Below the pieces are notes generated by a model. It saw nothing but the letters and a program-made list of their open reading frames with translations, was not told the origin of the DNA and ran no database searches. 48,142 nucleotides of DNA from an uncultured PS1 clade bacterium (lineage in GTDB: Bacteria > Pseudomonadota > Alphaproteobacteria > RS24), in assembly GCA_902624095.1 (NCBI GenBank), contig CACNWB010000013.1:1-48142 (forward strand), written 5' to 3'. Below are positions 1 to 8,273 of this stretch, piece by piece. Position numbers and translations under genes: made by a program. Position 1 is the stretch's first letter. Each line of letters starts with the position of its first letter.

Positions 1-1
1 G

Positions 2-304
2 CATGGGCTTGTCGGCGGACGCGGGCTCGATTGCGTCAATTTGCTGGCCAAGAGCGGCGGTAGCGATGAGGGCAGCGACGGGCGTCGCGTTCTGGCACCA
101 ATGCACGGGCGTGTTGTGGAGGTTTTTGTGGCTGCCGGCGATGCTGTTCAAAAGGGTGAAAGGCTGGCAATTATTGAAGCGATGAAAATGCAGCATGATA
201 TCGTTGCCGAAATTGATGGTTCGGTTGATGATCTGTTAATCGAAATTGACCAGCAGGTAGGTGCCGAAGATCTGATGATCACAATTGCGGCAGATGACGA
301 ATAG
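2..304 (+). CDS. Acyl-CoA carboxylase alpha subunit, C-terminal biotinyl domain (5'-truncated by window edge)
   Basis: This is the last 100 residues of a protein that enters from the left; the frame is open from base 2. It ends in a biotinyl (biotin carboxyl carrier) domain with the hallmark EAMKM. The lysine codon at 185-187 is the expected biotin attachment site, and the APMHGRV segment before it is the usual first strand. In this family an N-terminal biotin carboxylase precedes the carrier domain, and the enzyme carboxylates acyl-CoA such as propionyl-, methylcrotonyl- or geranyl-CoA together with a beta subunit. Which substrate applies cannot be told from this part. The next gene starts 8 bases downstream, so they are probably co-transcribed. 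A TTG at 41 is not a believable start. Confidence 0.9.
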   Translation, partial: HGLVGGRGLDCVNLLAKSGGSDEGSDGRRVLAPMHGRVVEVFVAAGDAVQKGERLAIIEAMKMQHDIVAEIDGSVDDLLIEIDQQVGAEDLMITIAADDE

Positions 305-312
305 GGGCTCTT

Positions 313-1113
313 ATGTTGAATGAAGCGTGCGATTTTATGGCCGAGTCTGACGCGCTCTACGCCATAATGAAAGACCTTGGAGATGATGATTTTGCCGCGC
401 CGACCCAGTTTAAGGGCTGGACGTTGAACGATGTTCTTGAGCATCTTCACATGTGGAATTGGGCGGCCAATGAATCCTATGTGGACGAAGAAAACTTCGT
501 GAAGTTTGTCGCCGATGTGATGAATGACGTACAAGGCGGCAGTCTCAAAATATTTGAGCGCAAATGGATTGACGGTCTGGCAGGGCGTGAGCTTCTGGAA
601 ACATGGCGCGCATTTTACACCGAAATGGCAGCACGGTTTGAGCAGGTTGATCCGAAAATGCGCCTCAAATGGGCCGGTCCAAGTATGAGCGCCCGATCTT
701 CCATCTCGGCGCGGCTTATGGAAACATGGGCGCATGGGCAGGAAGTGTATGACCATTTGGGAGTGGTGCGCCTTGATGCTGACCGCATAAAAAGCATTGC
801 CGTTCTGGGCACAAATACTTTTGGATGGACCTATGCCACGCGTGGCGAAACACCAGCAGGCCCGATGCCTTATGTATGCCTGGCGGCACCATCGGGCGAA
901 ATCTGGGAGTTTGGAGAGCCATCGACTGAAGAAATAGTAGAAGGCTCGGCAACAGAGTTTTGTCAGGTGGTGACGCAGGTGCGTAACATTGCCGATACGC
1001 AAATTCGCGTGGTCGGGTCGGTTGCGACAGACTGGATGTCGAAGGCACAGTGTTTTGCGGGTGCCCCGGAAACCCCGCCTGCGCCGGGAACGCGATTTAC
1101 AAAACCCAAATAA
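313..1113 (+). CDS. TIGR03084-family (DinB/maleylpyruvate isomerase-like) protein
   Basis: 266 residues. The N-terminal half reads like the four-helix DinB/MDMPI-type metal-binding fold: a GWTLNDVLEHLHMWNW segment near residues 36-51 and an LMETWAHGQEVYDHLG segment near residues 135-150 supply histidines typical of the metal site. I recognise the overall pattern as the TIGR03084 family, whose biochemical role is not established. Mycothiol- or other thiol-dependent isomerase activity is suggested only by fold. It follows the carboxylase gene by 8 bases, which links it to acyl-CoA or branched-chain/terpenoid catabolism by context only. The ATG start has a weak upstream purine stretch. Confidence 0.75.
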   Translation: MLNEACDFMAESDALYAIMKDLGDDDFAAPTQFKGWTLNDVLEHLHMWNWAANESYVDEENFVKFVADVMNDVQGGSLKIFERKWIDGLAGRELLETWRAFYTEMAARFEQVDPKMRLKWAGPSMSARSSISARLMETWAHGQEVYDHLGVVRLDADRIKSIAVLGTNTFGWTYATRGETPAGPMPYVCLAAPSGEIWEFGEPSTEEIVEGSATEFCQVVTQVRNIADTQIRVVGSVATDWMSKAQCFAGAPETPPAPGTRFTKPK

Positions 1114-1129
1114 TTAAAAGGAATTGAAA

Positions 1130-1162
1130 ATGCCCGCCCATACTTACCCCTCTGCTGCCTAG
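1130..1162 (+). pseudogene. 10-codon ORF with its own ribosome-binding site, possible remnant of a lost third operon gene
   Basis: Sixteen bases after the TIGR03084-family stop there is a good Shine-Dalgarno run (AAAAGGA, about 1116-1122), then an ATG and ten codons (MPAHTYPSAA) to a TAG. No protein of useful size follows in this frame. It looks like the preserved front of a gene whose body has been deleted, although a leader-like mini-ORF is also possible. The neighbouring thioesterase is also damaged, so the locus may be decaying. The evidence is only position and the ribosome-binding site. Confidence 0.3.
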
Positions 1163-1177
1163 AGCTCGTTAATAGGA

Positions 1178-1962
1178 TTATTCGAAAGCTGCAATCATTT
1201 GCATGGCGTCCATGATGCGGGTGCCGTCGGCATTCCAGACATGCATAATTTGTGACGCATAGCCATTGCTGGCATGTTGGGAAAACGTGTTGAGCAGCCA
1301 CCAGCCATCGCGTGTTTTCGGGGCGTCGACGAGCATATTGATATTCCAGTTCATCGAGCTGATGCCGCGCACGGTTTTCATCATACCGAGCACAGCGGGC
1401 GGCGGCGCATCACCAAGTGCGATAAGCGGCACAATGCCGTTGCGGGCATGTGCATCCTTGTGACGGAAACAAATCAAATTTTCGGCTTCTTGCGAACCCG
1501 ACATGGGTAAGGATAATTTTATGGCGCGCGCTTCGAAATGCTTCATGAATACGGGCACGCGGTCATTCCAGACAAGATCCGGGATCTCCTCGGCTGGGGG
1601 AATATCATCGCGGCGCGGATAATTGGCCTGCACCTGCATGTCGCGATTAACCCCAAAGGTGAAAATTGCGCGCCCGGCGAGCGTATCATCGCTGGTCAAC
1701 CTGGCTTCAATCGTGACGGTGTTTTTCCCGCGTCGCAAAATATCCGTTGAAACCTTGATGCGCCCTGATGCTGGACCGACGAAATTAATTTGAATAGTTC
1801 GCAAGGGTGGCAAGCCGTCTGCGCACTTTGCACTGCTGCCAGCATCAGCGCGCCGTTCAGGCCGCCATAGGCTGTGCGCCCCTGCGTCCACCCGTCCGGC
1901 GTGTCGATTTCTGCGGCAGTTTGATGGTGTAAAAATTCGTCAATGAGGCGGGCAAATTCCAT
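1178..1962 (-). pseudogene. Acyl-CoA thioesterase (TesB-like double hot-dog) with a single frameshift
   Basis: Two overlapping frames together make one thioesterase of about 260 residues, the usual family length. The front half (ATG at 1962) reads to about residue 49 (GWTQGRTAYGGLNGALMLAA). The rest continues in another frame from about 1825 to the TAA at 1178 (LPPLRTIQINFVGPASG and onward to IMDAMQMIAAFE). The switch lies near 1810-1825, where one missing base would restore the frame. Family members hydrolyse acyl-CoA to free acid and CoA. Both halves look otherwise intact with no further stops, so either the mutation is recent or the base is a sequencing or assembly error. It converges on the carboxylase operon. 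Confidence 0.75.
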
Positions 1963-2042
1963 AGGCGTCTCTCAGCTGTCGGTTTGGGAAGGGTGCGTCT
2001 GTGTTTTGTCCGATGCATGGCATCTTTGATTTTTTATTTATA

Positions 2043-2378
2043 TCAATCGGGCATGCCATCAGGACCCGTGCCCAACATCAGGGCATGGCGGGTTTTACGG
2101 TCTTTTTTCAGCTCATATTCGCGGGCCATGGCTTCTCCGCGCGTGTTGAAAACTTCGCTATGCACCAGCCGCCATTGCCGCCCGCGGGTTGACTTGGCCC
2201 CCGCCCCCGCATTATGCGCTGCAAGGCGTTTTTCCAAATCAGTTGTCCAGCCGACATAGCTGCGCGCGGCACCTAGATCACATGTCGCAATGAGATAGAC
2301 ATAATTGGGCTTAGGGGTAAGCGCGGTTATTTTGGAAGCTTCGGGTGACTGCTCAGCGCTGGATGGTGTGTCCGCCAT
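2043..2378 (-). CDS. GIY-YIG domain protein (YhbQ/UPF0213-like)
   Basis: 111 residues with a single GIY-YIG nuclease-like domain. The YVYLI strand near residue 26 and SYVGWTTDLEKRLAAHN near residues 40-56 correspond to the two halves of the GIY-YIG signature, and AKSTRGRQWRLV follows as in YhbQ-like stand-alone proteins. The family is small and poorly characterised, and structure-specific DNA cleavage is presumed rather than shown. The first ~25 residues are polar and probably disordered. It is transcribed away from speA, and the two starts are 68 bases apart, so their promoters share that gap. Confidence 0.8.
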   Translation of the reverse strand: MADTPSSAEQSPEASKITALTPKPNYVYLIATCDLGAARSYVGWTTDLEKRLAAHNAGAGAKSTRGRQWRLVHSEVFNTRGEAMAREYELKKDRKTRHALMLGTGPDGMPD

Positions 2379-2394
2379 GGGCTCAATATATGAC

Positions 2395-2421
2395 TTTACA
2401 GGGTTTTTGAAAGTGTCTAAT
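2395..2421 (+). promoter_or_regulatory. Possible promoter of the polyamine operon
   Basis: TTTACA (2395-2400) and TCTAAT (2416-2421) resemble -35 and -10 boxes, but the 15-base spacing is short. They lie in the only intergenic gap upstream of speA. A GGAG ribosome-binding site sits just before the ATG at 2447. The call is weak. Confidence 0.3.
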
Positions 2422-2446
2422 CACGAACTTATTACCGGAGTGTTCC

Positions 2447-4375
2447 ATGTCTGAAGCGCAAAATACCCTGGCGTTGCCGCCCCATCCCGAAATAGAAGAA
2501 GCGGATGCATTATATGGTGTTTCACGCTGGGGTGGCGGGTTTATCCGCATTCTGGAAAACGGCCATATCGGTCTGGTGCACCCCGACCGTCCCGATGCGG
2601 CACCCACCGACCTTATGCATATTATCGACAGTCTGAACGAGCGCGGCATTACTGCGCCGGTGTTGCTGCGCGTGGCCGATTTTATTTCTTACCGCATCGA
2701 CCAGATCAATGCTCTTTTCTTCTCGGCGATTGAAGAACAGGGCTATAAAAACCGTTATCAAGGCGTGTTTCCAGTGAAGGTCAACCAACAGGCACATGTG
2801 ATCGATCGCATTGTAGCTTATGGTAGGTCGCATGATTTCGGCCTTGAGGTTGGGTCCAAAGCCGAACTTCTGATTGCGCTGGCGCAGGATTTGGGGCCGC
2901 GCGCGGCACTCATTTGCAATGGCGTCAAAGATGCCGAATTTGTGCGTCTGGCGCTGATGTCGCAACGCCTCGGCTTTAACGTGTTTCTTGTGCTGGAAAG
3001 CCCGCGCGAGGTTGAGCTTGTTTTACGCGAGGCTGATGCGCTGGGCGTGCGCCCGCAACTGGGCATCCGCATCAAACTTACACATGAGGTGAGTGGTAAC
3101 TGGGCAGCCTCCAGCGGCGATCGCTCGACCTTCGGCATGAGCATTGCCCAAGTTATGGATGTGGTCGATGCGTTGCGCGCGCGCAATTATCTTGATTGCC
3201 TGAAATTGCAACACAGTCATCTGGGCAGTCAGGTGCCGAATATTATCGAAATCCGCCTGGCGGCGCAGGAAGCCTGCCGTTTTTTCGCTGAAATATCGCG
3301 CGAGGGGGCACCGCTTGAATTTCTCGATCTGGGCGGCGGTCTGGGGGTTGACTATACCGGCGAACACCGTGCAGCGGAAAATTCCACCAATTATACGCTT
3401 TCAGAATATTGTCTGAACATTGTCGAAACAGTGCGCTATGCCATGGACGAAGCCGAGATGCCGCATCCTGTTATTATCACCGAAAGCGGGCGCTCATGTG
3501 TGGCACAATCATCCATGTTGCTTTTCAATGTGCTGGAAGCGACGCGTTATGACAGTCCGGAGCCCGTTTGGGCGCATCCTGATGACCACATGATCCTCAA
3601 AAACATGCTCAATATTGAAAGCTATTTGAGCGCAGAGCGCGTACATGAATGCTGGAATGATTTGGTTTTCTATCGTAATGAAATGCGTGCGCTTTTGAAA
3701 AGCGGGCAGGTGAGCCTGCGCGAAACGGCCAAGGCCGAGCGCGCGCACCTATATCTCATGAACCGCATCAAATCGCTGCTTGCAGGCGTCGAAGGCGGTA
3801 ATGATGAGATGGAACTGGCCGTTCAGCAGGCCGCTGATATTTATCACGGCAATTTTTCCCTGTTCCAGAGCCTGCCGGATGTTTGGGCCATTGACCAGTT
3901 GCACCCGATTGCGCCGCTTCACCGACTGCGCGAAAAACCCACGCGCCGAGCCGTAATCAGCGATATTACCTGCGACAGTGACGGCAAAATCGACCGCTTC
4001 GTGCTTGGCGACGGTGTATCGAAAACCCTGCCCGTGCACGAGCTTGAGGCGACATGCGATTATTATCTTGGTGTGTTTTTTGTCGGGGCCTATCAAGAAA
4101 CACTCGGCGATTTGCATAATTTATTTGGCGACACCAATGCGGTGACGGTGGAGTTGCAGGACGATGGCCGGTTCGAGCTGATGCACGAGCAAGAAGGCGA
4201 TACGGTCGCCGAAGTGCTGACCTATGTTGAATATGAACCGCGCCGGTTGGTCGACGGGTTCAAGGCGATTGTCGAGCGCGCCGTGCATGAAGGGGCCATC
4301 GCCCCGCGCGATCGCCGCGAGATGATTGACGCATTTAAAGACAGCATTAATGGCTATACCTATTTCGAGCATTGA
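2447..4375 (+). CDS. speA: Biosynthetic arginine decarboxylase
   Basis: 642 residues, the usual length of the SpeA family (fold III PLP, alanine-racemase-like barrel). It converts arginine to agmatine and CO2. The PLP lysine is K111 in GVFPVKVNQQ. The glycine-rich phosphate loop is FLDLGGGLGVDY near residue 290, ITESGRSC follows near residue 340, and the C-terminal CDSDGK motif carries the active-site cysteine of the partner subunit. GGAG precedes the ATG. It is the first gene of a tight four-gene operon; the next start is 18 bases downstream. With speB at the far end it supplies putrescine from arginine without ornithine decarboxylase. Confidence 0.97.
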   Translation: MSEAQNTLALPPHPEIEEADALYGVSRWGGGFIRILENGHIGLVHPDRPDAAPTDLMHIIDSLNERGITAPVLLRVADFISYRIDQINALFFSAIEEQGYKNRYQGVFPVKVNQQAHVIDRIVAYGRSHDFGLEVGSKAELLIALAQDLGPRAALICNGVKDAEFVRLALMSQRLGFNVFLVLESPREVELVLREADALGVRPQLGIRIKLTHEVSGNWAASSGDRSTFGMSIAQVMDVVDALRARNYLDCLKLQHSHLGSQVPNIIEIRLAAQEACRFFAEISREGAPLEFLDLGGGLGVDYTGEHRAAENSTNYTLSEYCLNIVETVRYAMDEAEMPHPVIITESGRSCVAQSSMLLFNVLEATRYDSPEPVWAHPDDHMILKNMLNIESYLSAERVHECWNDLVFYRNEMRALLKSGQVSLRETAKAERAHLYLMNRIKSLLAGVEGGNDEMELAVQQAADIYHGNFSLFQSLPDVWAIDQLHPIAPLHRLREKPTRRAVISDITCDSDGKIDRFVLGDGVSKTLPVHELEATCDYYLGVFFVGAYQETLGDLHNLFGDTNAVTVELQDDGRFELMHEQEGDTVAEVLTYVEYEPRRLVDGFKAIVERAVHEGAIAPRDRREMIDAFKDSINGYTYFEH

Positions 4376-4393
4376 GGCTAAAGGGAGCCGGGC

Positions 4394-5599
4394 ATGACGA
4401 AAACTTTGGTTATCGGGGCGGGTGGCGTCGGGTCGGTGGCTGTTCACAAAATGGCGATGTGCCCGAAAGTTTTCGGTGACGTTTTGCTGGCAAGCCGTCA
4501 TATAGGAAAATGCAATGACATAGCCCAAAGCGTGACTAAGCGCTTTGGCGCGAAAATCGAAACGGCGGAGCTGGATGCCGATGATACGCCAAAAACAATC
4601 GATTTGATTGGACGGTTTAAGCCCGATCTCGTTGTCAATTTGGCACTGCCGTATCAAGACCTTGCTATTATGGATTCCTGTCTTGCGACGGGTGTCGATT
4701 ATTTGGATACGGCGAATTATGAGCCCCGCGACGAGGCCAAGTTTGAATATCACTGGCAATGGGCCTATCACGACCGCTTCGTAAAGCGAGGCATCATGGC
4801 GCTTTTGGGTAGTGGGTTTGACCCTGGTGTCACCAATGTTTTTACCGCCTATATCGCCAAGCATTATGTCGAGGAGATGCGCACGTTGGACATTCTCGAT
4901 TGCAATGGCGGCGATCACGGTCAGCATTTTGCAACCAATTTCAATCCGGAGATCAATATTCGCGAAGTCACCGCACCAGCGCGGCATTGGGAAGCCGGTG
5001 ATTGGGTTGAAACACCGGCCTTGTCACACCACCAGACATTCGATTTTCCGTCTGTCGGTGCACGCAATATGTATCTGATGTATCACGAGGAATTGGAGTC
5101 GCTGATACGGCATTTTCCAGCACTTGAACGGGCCCGATTCTGGATGACTTTTGGCGATGCTTATCTGACCCATTTGGACGTGCTGCAAAATATCGGCATG
5201 ACCTCCATTGAACCGGTTATGTATGAGGGGCGCGAAATTATCCCCCTGCAATTTTTAAAAGCTGTCTTGCCGGACCCCGGCGATTTGGCAAAGACAACCA
5301 CTGGAAGAACCTGCATCGGCAATATTGTATCGGGCAAGCATGCTGGTCAGCCGCGCACTGTCTACCTGTATAATGTGTGCGACCACGAGGCGTGCTTCGC
5401 CGAAGTCGGCAGTCAGGCCGTAAGTTACACAACCGGCGTGCCTGCCATGATTGGGGCCACACTTATGCTTAATGGCACATGGCATAAACCTGGCGTTTTC
5501 AATCTGGAGCAATTTGATCCCGACCCGTTCATGGAATTGATGAACAAACACGGCCTGCCCTGGCAGGTGACAGAATTGTCGGAGCCGTTGGATTTTTGA
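4394..5599 (+). CDS. Carboxynorspermidine/carboxyspermidine dehydrogenase (saccharopine dehydrogenase family)
   Basis: 401 residues. An N-terminal Rossmann nucleotide site (VIGAGGVGSVAVHKMA, residues 6-21) and the overall pattern (VDYLDTANYEP, LLGSGFDPGVTNVFTAY, ILDCNGGDHG) match the Lys1-like saccharopine dehydrogenase family as found in carboxynorspermidine synthases. The family reductively condenses aspartate semialdehyde with diaminopropane or putrescine using NADPH. Putrescine is the more likely acceptor here, because speA and speB in the same operon make it and no diaminopropane gene is present. A GGGAG ribosome-binding site precedes the ATG. The stop overlaps the next start (TGATG), so translation is probably coupled. 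Confidence 0.92.
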   Translation: MTKTLVIGAGGVGSVAVHKMAMCPKVFGDVLLASRHIGKCNDIAQSVTKRFGAKIETAELDADDTPKTIDLIGRFKPDLVVNLALPYQDLAIMDSCLATGVDYLDTANYEPRDEAKFEYHWQWAYHDRFVKRGIMALLGSGFDPGVTNVFTAYIAKHYVEEMRTLDILDCNGGDHGQHFATNFNPEINIREVTAPARHWEAGDWVETPALSHHQTFDFPSVGARNMYLMYHEELESLIRHFPALERARFWMTFGDAYLTHLDVLQNIGMTSIEPVMYEGREIIPLQFLKAVLPDPGDLAKTTTGRTCIGNIVSGKHAGQPRTVYLYNVCDHEACFAEVGSQAVSYTTGVPAMIGATLMLNGTWHKPGVFNLEQFDPDPFMELMNKHGLPWQVTELSEPLDF

Positions 5600-6762
5600 T
5601 GATGATGCCAACCCAGTCTGCCGGCGCGGGCCGGTTTGCCGATTTTGACCTGTACCGGGTTCCAAGCCCGTGTTTCGTCATTGATGAGGTGAAGCTGTCA
5701 GAAAATCTTTGCATTTTGAAAACGCTGGGCATGGCGGCCAATGCGAATATTCTTCTGGCATTGAAAGCGTTTTCAATGTGGGAACTGGCGCCGCTCATCA
5801 GCAAGTATCTCGACGGGTGCTGCGCGTCGGGCTTGTGGGAAGCAAAACTTGCACATCACCGGTTTGGCGGCCATGTCAGTACCTATTCCCCCGCTTTTAA
5901 AACCAACGAAATCGACGAGATTGCGAGGCTCTCTAGCCATGTCATCGTCAACACCCCGCAACAGGCGGTACGCTTCGGTGCCCAAATTGCTGCTGGAAAT
6001 GCCGAGTTGGGTTTACGCGTCAATCCGATGCATTCGGAAGGGGAGGTAGCAAAATATGACCCTTGCGCGCCCGGATCGCGGCTGGGTACACCCTTGCGCC
6101 AGCTTGAAAACAAATTGCCAGAAAGGGTTCAGGGACTGCATATCCATACACTGTGCGAACAGGGTTTTCCGCCTTTGGCACGAACAGTCGACGCACTGCA
6201 CCCGTTTCTGGAGGCGGTGGCCCAGCAATTGCATTGGCTTAATCTCGGCGGCGGACATTTGGTAACGCACCATGATTATGAGCGCGCGGCACTGGCCGAA
6301 CTCATAAATGCGCTGGCGCATAGATATGATATGCAGGTTTTTCTCGAACTGGGCACTGCCGTTGCTTTCGACGCGGGCATTCTGGTCGGCGAAGTCCTGG
6401 ATTTATTGGATAATGAGGGGCCCGTGGCCGTGCTGGATGTCTCTGCCACCTGCCATATGCCGGATGTTTTGGAAGCGCCCTACCGCCCGGCATTGCGCGA
6501 TGAGCGTGCGGGCGGCCAAGCGGTGCGTCTAGGCGGGCCAAGTTGTCTTGCCGGTGATGTTATTGGCACTTATGGTTTCGATGCGTTACCGCAGGTTGGT
6601 GACCGGCTAGCGTTTCTCGATCAGGCGCATTACTCAATGGTCAAAACAACGACGTTCAACGGCGTACCCCTGCCGGCACTTGCCATTTGGAACAGCGACA
6701 CGGATGCTGTGCGCATGGTGCGCGCGTTTGGTTATGCCGATTTTGAAGGACGCTTGTCATGA
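5599..6762 (+). CDS. nspC: Carboxynorspermidine/carboxyspermidine decarboxylase
   Basis: About 387 residues, a PLP enzyme of the alanine-racemase/ornithine-decarboxylase fold. The PLP lysine is K56 in LLALKAFSMW. LGLRVNPMHSEGEVAKYDP, LNLGGGHLVT and SATCHMPDVLEAPYRP are NspC-type signatures, the last carrying the catalytic cysteine. It decarboxylates carboxyspermidine (or carboxynorspermidine) to the free triamine. The start region is three ATGs in a row beginning at 5599, overlapping the preceding TGA; a TTG at 5596 is in frame but less likely. The stop overlaps the speB start by 4 bases. Confidence 0.94.
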   Translation: MMMPTQSAGAGRFADFDLYRVPSPCFVIDEVKLSENLCILKTLGMAANANILLALKAFSMWELAPLISKYLDGCCASGLWEAKLAHHRFGGHVSTYSPAFKTNEIDEIARLSSHVIVNTPQQAVRFGAQIAAGNAELGLRVNPMHSEGEVAKYDPCAPGSRLGTPLRQLENKLPERVQGLHIHTLCEQGFPPLARTVDALHPFLEAVAQQLHWLNLGGGHLVTHHDYERAALAELINALAHRYDMQVFLELGTAVAFDAGILVGEVLDLLDNEGPVAVLDVSATCHMPDVLEAPYRPALRDERAGGQAVRLGGPSCLAGDVIGTYGFDALPQVGDRLAFLDQAHYSMVKTTTFNGVPLPALAIWNSDTDAVRMVRAFGYADFEGRLS

Positions 6763-7628
6763 GCCGTGTTTGTGATGATCAGTTTCTGGGTGAAGAGCTT
6801 GCGGCGTCCGAGAACACGCGTGATACAGCGCGCTTTGAGGTGGTGCCGTGCGGTCTCGAGGCAACAGTTTCTTATGGCACGGGCACCTCGCAGGGCCCCT
6901 CGGCGATTATCGCCGCGAGCAACCAGCTTGAAAGGCTGGTTTATGATGCCGAGCCGTGTCGCGAGGGCATTTTCACTCATCCGCCCGTGAATTGTGACAG
7001 GCCCGTGGAAGAGGTTGTGCAGGATTTACGCAATCTGACAGCCGATATTGCCCACCGCGGTCATGTGCCAGTCACACTAGGCGGGGAACACAGCATAAGC
7101 TATGGCGCCGTTATGGGTGTGGTCGATGCGCTGGGCCCGCTTGGGCTTATTCATGTCGACGCCCATGCAGATTTTCGTGACGCCTATCAGGGGCACAAGT
7201 TTTCCCATGCCAGTGTAATGCATTTGCTGGCGGGTGAGGGCCTGCACATGGTATCACTTGGTGTGCGGGCGCTGTCGGTCGAAGAAGATGCGGCGCGCAA
7301 AGCCCATGGCGTTATAACCCATGATGCCCGCCAACTTATGCGCGATGATACGCACGAAATAAGGCTGCCCGAAGATTTTCCGAAAAATGTCTATATCACC
7401 TTTGATCTCGACGGGCTTGACCCGTCTGTTTTGCCGTCAACCGGCACGCCGGTGCCAGGCGGCTTGGGCTTTTATCAGGCGCTCGATTTAGTTGAAAGTG
7501 CTGCGCACGGGCGCAATGTCAAAGGCATTGATGTGGTGGAATTGGCCCCTGTTTCGGGCCAGCTGGTCAGCGACTTCACCGCCGCATTGATAAGCTATCA
7601 TCTGATGCGTATCGCGCTGGACACATAA
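6759..7628 (+). CDS. speB: Agmatinase
   Basis: 289 residues, ureohydrolase (arginase/agmatinase) family. It hydrolyses agmatine to putrescine and urea. All binuclear manganese ligands are visible: H111 in GGEHSISYG, D134, H136 and D138 in HVDAHADFRD, and D216 and D218 in FDLDGLDPS. The 4-base overlap with nspC and a GAAGGA ribosome-binding site inside the end of nspC show coupled translation. It is the last gene of the operon. Supplying putrescine fits exactly with the upstream arginine decarboxylase and the carboxyspermidine enzymes. Other ureohydrolases (guanidinobutyrase, proclavaminate amidinohydrolase) are less likely in this context. Confidence 0.95.
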   Translation: MSRVCDDQFLGEELAASENTRDTARFEVVPCGLEATVSYGTGTSQGPSAIIAASNQLERLVYDAEPCREGIFTHPPVNCDRPVEEVVQDLRNLTADIAHRGHVPVTLGGEHSISYGAVMGVVDALGPLGLIHVDAHADFRDAYQGHKFSHASVMHLLAGEGLHMVSLGVRALSVEEDAARKAHGVITHDARQLMRDDTHEIRLPEDFPKNVYITFDLDGLDPSVLPSTGTPVPGGLGFYQALDLVESAAHGRNVKGIDVVELAPVSGQLVSDFTAALISYHLMRIALDT

Positions 7629-7785
7629 GCCAGTTAATTCTCAATAGAGAAACTCCAGACAGCCGAAACTGTTTGGGGAGATATGTAGGGAGAGGCATAT
7701 CCAACAATTTCAGTATGGGCGTGCTGGGGTTTTGGGTCAGCAAACGTGGGGTGCAAAAATTTTTCCCACCGAAGATAAAGAAGAA

Positions 7786-8181
7786 TCAGGCGGATTTTTG
7801 CAATTCGAGCATTTCGCCCATTTTTTCCCATAATTTATTGACCGCTTTGACCGGTCGCACCATGACTTTGAAATCGGTAATTTTGCCGTTTTTATCCCAG
7901 GTGATGATGTCCACACCGTTGATTTCGATTCCTTCAACCACACTTGTAAATTCGAGCATGGCGAGGTCTTTGCCGATGATCTCGCGCGTATAGGTGAATT
8001 GCGCATCTTCGAAAACGGTTGTAGCGGCTGAGAGATACATCATAGCCTTGGCTTTGCCCGTTTGTGGTGTATGTACAACTGGCGAATGAAAAACCGCGTC
8101 TTCATGAAGCAGTTCCGGCAGTTTCGACACATCGCCCGAAACCATAACCTTATGCCAGTCCTCAATTGCGTGTGGCCTCAT
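7786..8181 (-). CDS. SnoaL-like / nuclear transport factor 2 family protein
   Basis: 131 residues with the cone-shaped NTF2/SnoaL pattern: an N-terminal helix pair (AIEDWHKVMVSGDVSKLPEL), then LHEDAVFHSPVVHTP and alternating strands ending in the KVMVRP strand. The family includes ketosteroid isomerase-like enzymes and limonene epoxide hydrolases, but many members are uncharacterised and I cannot name a substrate. A GGGGAA ribosome-binding site lies 8 bases before the ATG. It lies downstream of proteorhodopsin on the same strand but behind a strong terminator, so it is probably transcribed separately. Confidence 0.75.
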   Translation of the reverse strand: MRPHAIEDWHKVMVSGDVSKLPELLHEDAVFHSPVVHTPQTGKAKAMMYLSAATTVFEDAQFTYTREIIGKDLAMLEFTSVVEGIEINGVDIITWDKNGKITDFKVMVRPVKAVNKLWEKMGEMLELQKSA

Positions 8182-8219
8182 GTATTATTCCCCATTACAC
8201 ATCTTTCCAAACGTTACGC

Positions 8220-8249
8220 AAAAAAACAGGCCCGCACAAGGCGGGCCTG
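8220..8249 (-). terminator. Rho-independent terminator of the proteorhodopsin gene
   Basis: A perfect 9-bp stem (8227-8235 with 8241-8249, CAGGCCCGC/GCGGGCCTG) with a 5-base loop. Read leftward it is followed by seven Ts (A-run at 8220-8226). It begins 24 bases past the proteorhodopsin stop and separates that gene from the SnoaL-like gene. Confidence 0.9.
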
Positions 8250-8273
8250 TAATGACTTTAATTATGCCGGTTT

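Noticed and set aside
148-1002. 284-aa leftward reading frame across the TIGR03084 gene
   Set aside because: It is the shadow of a well-supported gene on the other strand; its product resembles no family and has no ribosome-binding site.
2407-2435. TTGAAA-17-TATTAC as an alternative speA promoter
   Set aside because: The -10 element would put the transcript start in the ribosome-binding site, leaving almost no leader.
7634-7831. 65-aa leftward ORF between speB and the SnoaL-like gene
   Set aside because: It overlaps the end of the SnoaL-like gene in another frame and shows no domain and no ribosome-binding site.
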